Source of the DNA: G021776435 sp046756245
GTDB lineage: Bacteria; Pseudomonadota; Alphaproteobacteria; Caulobacterales; Parvularculaceae
Direction of reading: 5' to 3'
NCBI GenBank assembly: GCA_046756245.1
Contig: JBHHVZ010000078.1
Span: 1-13,194 of the forward strand
DNA length: 13,194 nt
The notes under the pieces were generated by a model. It saw only the letters and a program-made list of their open reading frames with translations. It ran no database searches and was not told the DNA's origin. Positions 1-5,952 of the stretch are shown here, piece after piece (the first letter of the stretch is position 1; every line of letters starts with the position of its first letter). The position numbers were made by a program, and so were the translations under genes.

Positions 1-119
1 CGTTCGATATTCGAGATTTTCACGACGCCGTTGTCGCCGGCGGCGGCCTGCCGCTAGAAATTCTCCGCCAGCGGATTGACGATTATATCGCGCGAACGAA
101 AGTAGGGGAGAGCGACTGA
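1..119 (+). CDS. DUF885 family protein, C-terminal end only
   Basis: The frame starting at position 3 is open from the window edge to TGA at 117-119 and gives 38 residues beginning FDIRDFHDAVVAGGGLPLEI. An ending of the form FD-x-R-x-FHDAV-x-x-x-G-x-LPL followed by a short helix is what I know from the C-terminus of DUF885 proteins, a family of predicted zinc-peptidase-like, often exported or lipoprotein enzymes of roughly 550-620 residues. No catalytic motif lies in the visible part, so activity cannot be judged. It runs convergently toward the malonyl-CoA synthetase gene and is separated from it by a palindromic repeat. The assignment rests on recognising this short tail by eye; the stop codon is certain. 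Confidence 0.7.
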   Translation, partial: FDIRDFHDAVVAGGGLPLEILRQRIDDYIARTKVGESD

Positions 120-156
120 ACAAAACGGATGAAATAAATTCTCTGTTGAGATTGTC

Positions 157-277
157 GCCCATCCTTCGAGGCCTTCGCTGCGCAAAGGCGCCTCAGGATG
201 AGGGTGTTGTTTGCAGCAAATGAAGGCCTCATCCTGAGGTGCGAGACGGCGTAGTCGCCGAGCCTCGAAGGATGGGC
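157..277. repeat. Long palindromic intergenic repeat with two nested inverted pairs
   Basis: The outer arms GCCCATCCTTCGAGGC (157-172) and GCCTCGAAGGATGGGC (262-277) are perfect inverted copies. Inside them CCTCAGGATGAGG (191-203) and CCTCATCCTGAGG (227-239) form a second perfect pair, so the whole element can fold into a large cruciform or RNA hairpin. This word pair is typical of a dispersed palindromic repeat found between genes in many alphaproteobacteria. It lies between two convergent stop codons, where it could work as a bidirectional terminator or mRNA 3'-end stabiliser; that role is inferred. Apart from this element, I see nothing else in the 120-307 gap. Confidence 0.85.
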
Positions 278-307
278 CGCGAGGAAAAGCTTAACGCTTA
301 ACAGAGG

Positions 308-1828
308 CTATTTCAAAAACGCGTCCTTATACATCTCCCGCAAACTCTGTTTCTGCACCTTGCCCATGGCGTTGCGGGGGAGAGCCTCGACCCAGAAGAA
401 TTTCCGCGGGCGCTTGAAGCGGGCGAGCGATTGAAGCGCGGCTGCAATATCTTCCTCGCTAACCGCCGCCGCGTCGGGCGATCCTCCTTCCGGAACCAGC
501 ACGGCGACGACGCCTTCGCCCATGTCCGGGTGCGGAACGCCGATGACGGCGGATTCGTTCACGCCCGGAACCGCGTCGAGAACGATCTCGATTTCTTTCG
601 GATAGATATTATAGCCGCCGGCGATGATAAGGTCTTTCGCCCGGCCCGAGAGCGTCAGCCGGCCTTCCGCGTCGAGCGCGCCGAGATCGCCGGTGACGAA
701 CCAGCCGTCATGGAACTCGGCGGCGGCCTTTTCCGGCATGTTCCAATAACCGGCGAAGAGGCTCGCGCCTTTCACTTCGACCGCGCCGGTCTCGCCGGCG
801 AGAAGGGGCGCGCCGTCCGCGCCCGTTATGCGAATTTCCACGCCGGGCAGCGCGAAGCCGACGGTTCCGGGGACGCGCGCGCCATGAAGCGGGTTCGAGG
901 CGATCATGCCGGCTTCCGACATGCCGTAGCGTTCGAGGATTTCATGGCCCGTGCGCATCCTGAACGCTTCCCAGACCTGTTCGGTCAGCGGCGCCGAACC
1001 GGAGATGAAAAGGCGCATATGGGCGCAGTCTGCGCGCGAAAAATCCGGGTCGGCGAGGAGACGCGTATAAAAGGTCGGCACGCCCATCATCACCGTCGCG
1101 CGTTTCATTTTCTTTCGGATTTCCGCGACGTCGAATTTTGGCAAAAACAGGATTTCCGACGCATTGAGCATCGCCGTGTGCAACGCCACGAACAGCCCGT
1201 GAATGTGAAAAATCGGCAACGCATGCAGCAGCGCGTCGCCGGGGCGAAAGCCCCACGCTTTGTGCAGGGCGAGCGCGTTGGCGGCGAGGGCGCCGTGGGT
1301 CAGCATCGCGCCTTTTGACCGGCCCGTGGTGCCTGACGTGTAAAGAATGGCGGCGAGATCGTCGCGCCCGCGCGGTTCGATGCCTTCACGCAGCGCCGCA
1401 TCCGCTTCGCTCAAACTTCCCGAGCCCGCCGCGTCGAGCGTGAAAATGGATTTGACGCCGGAAGCCTTGGCGAGGGAAGCGAGCGTGGCTTCGCTCTCCG
1501 GCCGGCAGACGAAGACAACGGGCCGCGCGTCGTTGAGGAAATGGCCGACCTCTTCCGCCGTGTACGACGTATTGAGCGGAACATAAACAAGTCCGGCGCG
1601 CAGCGCGCCCAGATAAAGCGCGACATTTTCCGGCGACTTGTCCACTTGCGCCATGACCCGGTCGCCGGGTTTTGCGCTGGTGTTGCGCAGCACGTCCGCC
1701 GTGCGCGCCGCCATGGCGTCGATATCGCCATAGGATAACGTGCGCCCGTCGGGAAGCGTGAGACACGGCGTGTCGAGACGCGCGGCGAAGCGGCTGCGCA
1801 GCAAGGCGTAGAAATTCCCGTCGCTCAT
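308..1828 (-). CDS. matB: Malonyl-CoA synthetase (MatB-type acyl-CoA ligase)
   Basis: This 506-residue adenylate-forming enzyme probably makes malonyl-CoA from malonate, ATP and CoA in the cytoplasm. ANL signatures are all present: the P-loop YTSGTTGRSKG (about 163-173), HIHGLF (208-213), GVPTFYTRLL (249-258), YGMSEAG (301-307), the adenosine-contacting D381 in TGDLG, R396, and the catalytic K490 in PRNAMGKVQK. The length and the segments GVPTFYTRLL, SNP and FKRPRKFFWVEALPRN match MatB/malonyl-CoA synthases rather than acetate or long-chain ligases. The usual YGMTE is YGMSE here, a mild change. It is the last gene of a minus-strand operon, 31 bases after the Tam41-like gene, and has no clear Shine-Dalgarno, so translation may depend on the upstream gene. 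Methylmalonate or another short dicarboxylate is a possible alternative substrate. No decarboxylase or dicarboxylate transporter gene is nearby. Confidence 0.88.
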   Translation of the reverse strand: MSDGNFYALLRSRFAARLDTPCLTLPDGRTLSYGDIDAMAARTADVLRNTSAKPGDRVMAQVDKSPENVALYLGALRAGLVYVPLNTSYTAEEVGHFLNDARPVVFVCRPESEATLASLAKASGVKSIFTLDAAGSGSLSEADAALREGIEPRGRDDLAAILYTSGTTGRSKGAMLTHGALAANALALHKAWGFRPGDALLHALPIFHIHGLFVALHTAMLNASEILFLPKFDVAEIRKKMKRATVMMGVPTFYTRLLADPDFSRADCAHMRLFISGSAPLTEQVWEAFRMRTGHEILERYGMSEAGMIASNPLHGARVPGTVGFALPGVEIRITGADGAPLLAGETGAVEVKGASLFAGYWNMPEKAAAEFHDGWFVTGDLGALDAEGRLTLSGRAKDLIIAGGYNIYPKEIEIVLDAVPGVNESAVIGVPHPDMGEGVVAVLVPEGGSPDAAAVSEEDIAAALQSLARFKRPRKFFWVEALPRNAMGKVQKQSLREMYKDAFLK

Positions 1829-1859
1829 GACGCGGTGATAGCCGAGCCGGCCGCCGAGG

Positions 1860-2843
1860 TCACGCGCCGCGCTTGCGCGCCGTCTTCGCCCGTTCGATGT
1901 AATAACGCAGCGCCAGTCCGGGCGCGGCCAGCATCGGGTGACGGCGCTGCCAATCGGTGGCTTGCAGCCGGACGCCGGCGTGACGCTCGATTTTCCACAA
2001 AATGTATTCGAGTCCGCCGTGAAACGTCGTCGTCGCCTTCAACAAACGGGCGGCGGAAAGAAACCCGCCAAAAACGCTGCGCGCTATCCAGGCTGTCTGG
2101 ACTGGAAGCCGCGCGGGCTTGGGCGAAACCAGCAACCGCCCGTCGCCGGCAGTCGCGACGGCGAGTCCAGAGGCGGCGAGCGCCGGCGCCGTGACTCGCT
2201 CGGGCCAGCCGTCATAGCGGGCAAGCACAGTTTCAGCACGGTCGGTTTTCTCCGCCCGCAGCTCCGACCGATAAGAGGCGCGAAGACCGGCTCGCCACAA
2301 ATCATGCGGCGTGAATTCATCGAACGTAAGCCCTGCGGCGCGCCGGCAGAATGTCGCTACCGCCGCCGCAATGCTTCGCTCGATTTGCGCGCGCATGGCG
2401 TCGGGCGCATGAATGATGCGCGAGGGCTGCGCAAAGCGGCCCCAGAAATAGGAATGAAATGTCTTTGCGCCGCACAGGCGCTCGAAATGGCCGGCCGACA
2501 ACACGGCGTATTTCGCGCGCAGGATGACGTCTTCATAAGGCGTTTCGAAATAAAAGACGTTGGGCGGCAACAAACGGTTCAAGACGCGCAGGCGTTTTTG
2601 CTCATAGGCGCCGCGATAGGACGGCGCGATAATGTAAAAATCATAAAGCGCGTTTCCGCGCGCCGCTTCGCCGTCCGGATCGTCGGCCGCGGCGCCGTAA
2701 AACAGGACCGCAGATCCTGGGTACCGCTTGGCAATGGCGGCGCCGGCCGCGCGCGCCGGCGCGGAGACAGACTTAGCGAGCTCTTTTCCGACAGCTTCAA
2801 GAAGCGCCTTGGCGGAGCCGTCGCAGCTATTGTCGTCCTTCAT
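1860..2843 (-). CDS. Tam41-like putative phosphatidate cytidylyltransferase (CDP-diacylglycerol synthase-like)
   Basis: I align this 327-residue protein by eye with the mitochondrial Tam41/TAMM41 family, which makes CDP-diacylglycerol from phosphatidic acid and CTP. Matching blocks in the same order are: VLFYGA (46-51; family FAYGSG), LYDFYII (66-72; family LDFVFTV), PPNVFYF (93-99), KYAVLS (111-116; family KYGVIS), YFWGRFAQPSRII (132-144; family YIAGRLQKPVKII), a helix resembling the family's LKSAV-TAAFL segment (about 154-165), and YRSELRAEKTDRAE (191-204; family YSGDFRM then EDKTK). The nucleotidyltransferase GS motif reads GA here, while D68 is kept. There is no signal peptide. A short hydrophobic stretch near 250-267 could associate with membrane. 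It sits 15 bases after a DAG-kinase-like gene whose expected product would be its substrate, which supports the call. Without a profile search it would be labelled hypothetical. Confidence 0.62.
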   Translation of the reverse strand: MKDDNSCDGSAKALLEAVGKELAKSVSAPARAAGAAIAKRYPGSAVLFYGAAADDPDGEAARGNALYDFYIIAPSYRGAYEQKRLRVLNRLLPPNVFYFETPYEDVILRAKYAVLSAGHFERLCGAKTFHSYFWGRFAQPSRIIHAPDAMRAQIERSIAAAVATFCRRAAGLTFDEFTPHDLWRAGLRASYRSELRAEKTDRAETVLARYDGWPERVTAPALAASGLAVATAGDGRLLVSPKPARLPVQTAWIARSVFGGFLSAARLLKATTTFHGGLEYILWKIERHAGVRLQATDWQRRHPMLAAPGLALRYYIERAKTARKRGA

Positions 2844-2858
2844 GAGCGTTTCGCGCCG

Positions 2859-3806
2859 TCAGCGAAGAAAACACGCGCGCTGCGTCGTATCTATCGTCAA
2901 AGGCTCTTCCGGGTGCGGATGGAATATCTCGCCGTCATAGACGAACGGCTCCGAAAGCTTCACCTGCACGACGTCTTCGGACCAGCTTGCATAGCCTGCG
3001 TCGCCGAGCCAGGACGCGCCCTTACCCGAAAGAACGGGCATCATCGCGCTTAAAAGCTTTTGCGGCGGATGTTTGATCGTGGTCAGCCGCAGCGGCGCCG
3101 CGCCGGTCGTCCAGAACGGGTAAATGCCGCCGGTGAGCTTGTGCAGCGTCGTCATCATCAAGAGCGCCGTCGGCGCCCGCACCGACGATCCGTCGTCCTT
3201 GATCCATTCGGCGACGACGGGCGCCTTTTCGCCGCGGTCGAACAACGCCGTCTTCACCACGTAGGCGGTAACGCTAAGACGCAGCGCGAACGACCGGCGC
3301 GCGCCCACCGCCTGCACTTTTTCGCGGCTGAATTTCACCGCCGTATAAAAGTGTCCGGCGCCCAGGAAGAAGCCGAAGGTGGGCGGATGTTTCGGCGTCA
3401 ACCGCACCGACATCAGCGGCCGTTCGAACGCGCTGATCTCGCCGCGCTTGCGCCGCCAGAGAAAGTTGTCGAGGGACGACAAAGGCGATCCCTGCAAACC
3501 GCAATCGGCGGCGATGACGTTGGTCATGCCGCAGGGAAGCGCGACGAAACGCGGATCGTTGTCAAAACGCCGACCGTTGAATGTTTCCGTCAGCGCCGCC
3601 TGCGTCGTGCCGTCTCCGCCGCCGAGGACGACCGTGTCGACGCCCGTGCTCGCCATGTCGGCGACGGCGCGCGGCAACTCGTCGACGCCGTCAAGCACGT
3701 AAGGGCGAACCGAATCATGCCGGCGCGCAACGTCGAGCAACTGCGATGACATCCCCGGATTGCGGCTCGATCGCGTATTGATGAGAAGACCGACTGCGCT
3801 CGACAT
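2859..3806 (-). CDS. Diacylglycerol kinase catalytic-domain lipid kinase
   Basis: This 315-residue protein belongs to the DAGK/LCB5/YegS-like lipid kinases. It has the N-terminal strand LLINTRSS (7-14), the nucleotide-binding loop GGGDGT (62-67), PCGMTN (91-96) in place of the usual PxGTxN, and YDGE (290-293), the counterpart of the C-terminal FDGE motif. It would phosphorylate a lipid hydroxyl at the inner membrane; diacylglycerol is the default guess, but family members also act on ceramide or sphingoid bases. I start it at the ATG at 3804-3806, where the typical N-terminus begins and GAGGGAG lies about 11 bases upstream. The frame stays open for another 49 codons to 3953, but that part is Arg/Gly-rich and unlike the family. 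It is the first gene of the operon with the Tam41-like and MatB genes. Confidence 0.87.
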   Translation of the reverse strand: MSSAVGLLINTRSSRNPGMSSQLLDVARRHDSVRPYVLDGVDELPRAVADMASTGVDTVVLGGGDGTTQAALTETFNGRRFDNDPRFVALPCGMTNVIAADCGLQGSPLSSLDNFLWRRKRGEISAFERPLMSVRLTPKHPPTFGFFLGAGHFYTAVKFSREKVQAVGARRSFALRLSVTAYVVKTALFDRGEKAPVVAEWIKDDGSSVRAPTALLMMTTLHKLTGGIYPFWTTGAAPLRLTTIKHPPQKLLSAMMPVLSGKGASWLGDAGYASWSEDVVQVKLSEPFVYDGEIFHPHPEEPLTIDTTQRACFLR

Positions 3807-4046
3807 GAATCCTACTGCTCCCTCGTGAAACGAACGGCGACCTGGCGCTTCTCTGGCCTCAGCCCGGAAAAGAAGGCGTATCCGGCATTCCTGCGCGTCA
3901 AGAGAAAAGGATCGCCCGCCGGGCCGCCATCCTGAGCGGCCTGGCGCGACCAATTAGGGGTTTCGGGCTGTCGACCCATTGATTTCAAACAAATTTCATA
4001 TACGAGACGCAGCTATGTCATGATTTAAAATTCGGCGGTTGAAAAG

Positions 4047-4076
4047 GGCCGGGCGCCGCCGCGCCGGTCATTTTTT
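4047..4076 (+). terminator. Terminator-like hairpin followed by six T, in the leader of the phosphoesterase gene
   Basis: GGCCGG (4047-4052) pairs with CCGGTC (4064-4069, one G-T pair). Inside, CGC (4054-4056) pairs with GCG (4061-4063) around a four-base loop, leaving one bulged G. A then TTTTTT (4071-4076) follows directly. This is the form of an intrinsic terminator on the plus strand, yet it stands 19 bases before the start codon at 4096 and no plus-strand gene ends upstream. It could be a leader attenuator, or the promoter could lie downstream of it. Confidence 0.45.
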
Positions 4077-4094
4077 GTAACGCAAATATTACAA
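4075..4094. promoter_or_regulatory. Inverted repeat TTGTAA-N8-TTACAA abutting the start codon
   Basis: TTGTAA (4075-4080) and TTACAA (4089-4094) are perfect inverted copies with eight bases between them, a spacing usual for a dimeric helix-turn-helix regulator. The site ends one base before the ATG at 4096 and overlaps the T-run of the hairpin. A bound protein here would block the ribosome-binding region or a very close promoter. I cannot name the regulator, and no regulator gene lies nearby. Confidence 0.4.
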
Positions 4095-4095
4095 G

Positions 4096-5043
4096 ATGCG
4101 AGAAATGCTCCGCTTCGCCCATATATCCGACCCGCACCTGCCATTGCGGGTTTCACCGCCGCTCAGCGCAATCGCCAACAAGCGCATGTTGGGCCTCATC
4201 AACTGGCGGCGGAACCGCTCAAAGCGTCACAGACCGGAGGTTTTGGATAAGATCGCCTGCGATCTCGCCGACCAGGCGCCGGACTTCACGGTGGTGACAG
4301 GCGACGTCGCCAACATCGCCCTGCCGGACGAATTTTCCATCGCCCGGGACTGGCTGGAAACGCTCGGCCCTCCCGAAAAAGTGATGTTCCTGCCGGGCAA
4401 TCACGACGCCTACGTGCGTACGGCCTGGGACGACACGCTGGGCGTGCTCGCCGCCTATATGGCCGGGGAACGCGACGGGGAGATTCGCACGCCCCGCGGA
4501 TTCGACGATTTTCCCTTTATCCGGCGCCAGGGTTCGGTCGGATTCCTGGCGCTGAATTCTTCGCCGCCGACGGCGCCGGGTCTGGCGACGGGCAGGGTCG
4601 GACCGGAGCAGCGGCGGCGAATGGAGGCTGGTCTGCGTGCGCTGGGTGGTGAAGGCTTGCTGCGCGTGGTCGCGCTTCATCATCCGCCGATGAAAGGGAT
4701 TCTGTCGCCGCGCAAAAGTCTCGACGACGCCGACGCGCTCGGCGCCTCGCTTGCGGCGGCGGGCGCCGAGCTTGTGATTCACGGCCACGGCCACAAACCC
4801 AGCTTCGCGGCGATTGATTCCGCGCGCGGACCGATCGCAGTGCACGGCGTCGCATCGGCGTCATACGCCGGGCGCGCCGGCCATCCGGCCGCGCAATATC
4901 ATCTTTACACGGCGACGCGTGACGAGGCGGGCGGATTCACGCTTGAACTCGAGGTCCGCGGCCTCGATAACCCCGCCGGCGCAGTAGTCTCGCTGGAAAA
5001 AAGGATAATCGCGTTGCCCGGCGCGCGCCGCAGCGCGGCGTAA
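4096..5043 (+). CDS. Calcineurin-like metallophosphoesterase
   Basis: This 315-residue enzyme carries the full set of dimetal phosphoesterase motifs in order: D12-x-H14 in ISDPHL, GD (69-70) in VVTGDV, GNHD (101-104), HH (195-196) in ALHHPP, and GHGH (230-233). No signal peptide is visible, so it probably acts in the cytoplasm. The family covers LpxH-like UDP-diacylglucosamine hydrolases, CpdA-type cyclic nucleotide phosphodiesterases and lipid phosphatases, and the substrate cannot be read from the motifs. Being first in a series with a nucleotidyltransferase and a flippase, divergent from a lipid kinase operon, makes a phospholipid or nucleotide-activated intermediate plausible. The start is uncertain: ATG at 4096 abuts the inverted repeat and has no good Shine-Dalgarno, whereas the in-frame ATG at 4105 gives MLRFAHISDPHL, a more usual N-terminus, with GCGAGAA just before it. 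Confidence 0.88.
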   Translation: MREMLRFAHISDPHLPLRVSPPLSAIANKRMLGLINWRRNRSKRHRPEVLDKIACDLADQAPDFTVVTGDVANIALPDEFSIARDWLETLGPPEKVMFLPGNHDAYVRTAWDDTLGVLAAYMAGERDGEIRTPRGFDDFPFIRRQGSVGFLALNSSPPTAPGLATGRVGPEQRRRMEAGLRALGGEGLLRVVALHHPPMKGILSPRKSLDDADALGASLAAAGAELVIHGHGHKPSFAAIDSARGPIAVHGVASASYAGRAGHPAAQYHLYTATRDEAGGFTLELEVRGLDNPAGAVVSLEKRIIALPGARRSAA

Positions 5044-5071
5044 CCGGACGCATGCCGACCTGCAAAAAAGG

Positions 5072-5875
5072 ATGCACGGCGCCGCCATGAAGACCGTTAA
5101 TGGAAAACCTGTCGCCGCATTCGTTCTCGCCGGGCGGCGGACCGGCGCTGACGATCCGCTGGCCGGATTTGAAGATGCGCCGCACAAGGCGTTTATCGAC
5201 TTCGCCGGCGAGCCGATGATCGCCCGTGTGCTCGGCGCCCTGGCTGACGCCGGGCTCGCCGAGGCGTTGACCGTGATCGGCGACGCGGACGTGCTGGCGT
5301 TGGCGGAACAAGGCGACGGTGCGCCGGCGCTGCTCGAAGCCGGAGAAACGCTCGCCGAAACAATGACGCGAGCCATTGCTGCGGCCGGAGAAAGGCGTGC
5401 GCTGCTCGTCACCACCGCAGATCACGCGCTCTTGACCCCGGAGATGATTGAAGAGTTCCTATCGAAAATCGATCCGGATACGGAAATTGCAGCCGCGGTC
5501 GTCGAAGAAAAGGATTACAGACATGCCTACCCGGACGGGCCGCGCACGTTTCTGCGGTTTTCCGACCGGGCCGTATCGGGCGCCAATTTGTTCTGGGTCT
5601 CAGGCGCCGCCGCCGCGCCGCTCATCGCGTTCTGGCGCAAGATCGAATCGAAACGCAAGAACCCGCTCGCCATGGCGGCCGAGATCGGCGTGGGAACCGC
5701 GCTTGCTTACGCCACCCGAACGCTTTCGAGCAAAGCGGCGACCGCGCTGCTTGCAAAGAAGACGGGGGTCGCCGCCCAACTTGTCGCGCTTTCAGTTCCC
5801 GAAGCGGCGATCGACGTGGACAAACCCGAAGACGTTGCGCTTGTGCGACGAATTCTCGCCGACAGGCAGGACTGA
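5072..5875 (+). CDS. MobA-like NTP transferase (sugar-phosphate/headgroup nucleotidyltransferase)
   Basis: This cytoplasmic protein of up to 267 residues has the GT-A-type nucleotidyltransferase fold. The N-terminal strand and loop AFVLAGRRTG (16-25) stands for the LAGG-x-G-x-R motif, HKAFIDFAGEPMI (38-50) supplies the conserved lysine, TTADHALL (114-121) is the metal-site segment, and IDVDKPEDV near the C-terminus corresponds to the xDxDTPED ending of MobA-like proteins. It would transfer NMP from CTP, GTP or another NTP to a phosphorylated small molecule; which one is unknown. It lies 28 bases after the phosphoesterase gene and so is probably in the same transcript. Start choice: AAGG directly abuts the ATG at 5072, too close to serve it. 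The in-frame ATG at 5087 (MKTVNGKPVAAF) is a good alternative, with AAGGA about 14 bases upstream. Confidence 0.8.
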   Translation: MHGAAMKTVNGKPVAAFVLAGRRTGADDPLAGFEDAPHKAFIDFAGEPMIARVLGALADAGLAEALTVIGDADVLALAEQGDGAPALLEAGETLAETMTRAIAAAGERRALLVTTADHALLTPEMIEEFLSKIDPDTEIAAAVVEEKDYRHAYPDGPRTFLRFSDRAVSGANLFWVSGAAAAPLIAFWRKIESKRKNPLAMAAEIGVGTALAYATRTLSSKAATALLAKKTGVAAQLVALSVPEAAIDVDKPEDVALVRRILADRQD

Positions 5876-5941
5876 GAAAACATTGCAAATGCTGCTATAG
5901 GCTAAGAGATCTTGCGACGGCGCAGATATCCGAAACCGCCT

Positions 5942-5946
5942 AAGGA
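5942..5946 (+). promoter_or_regulatory. Strong ribosome-binding site of the flippase gene
   Basis: AAGGA lies six bases before the ATG at 5953, with an AT-rich spacer. It is one of the clearer Shine-Dalgarno sites in the window and fixes the flippase start. The 77 bases after the nucleotidyltransferase stop hold no hairpin or promoter I would assign, which fits continued transcription. Confidence 0.7.
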
Positions 5947-5952
5947 TAATTA

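Larger units (their letters stand above)
3807..4095. promoter_or_regulatory. Divergent intergenic region between lipid kinase and metallophosphoesterase genes
   Basis: This 289-base stretch must hold the promoters of both divergent operons. The part from about 3975 to 4035 is clearly AT-rich against GC-rich surroundings and contains possible -10 hexamers on the plus strand (TATACG at 3999-4004, TAAAAT at 4026-4031). I found no well-spaced -35 for either, so exact promoters are not assigned. A small hairpin GGCCGC/GCGGCC lies at 3922-3941. The hairpin with T-run at 4047-4076 and the inverted repeat at 4075-4094 are listed separately. Confidence 0.5.

Noticed and set aside
157..277. Possible CRISPR-like or attachment-site repeat
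   Set aside because: The repeats are inverted pairs, not evenly spaced direct repeats, and no integrase or cas gene is near.
1938..3053. A 371-codon plus-strand open frame opposite the Tam41-like and lipid kinase genes
   Set aside because: Composition is that of a shadow frame and it crosses the boundary of two well-supported minus-strand genes.
3807..3953. A 49-codon upstream extension of the lipid kinase
   Set aside because: The added residues are low-complexity Arg/Gly-rich, unlike the family, and the ATG at 3806 has a Shine-Dalgarno and a typical N-terminus.
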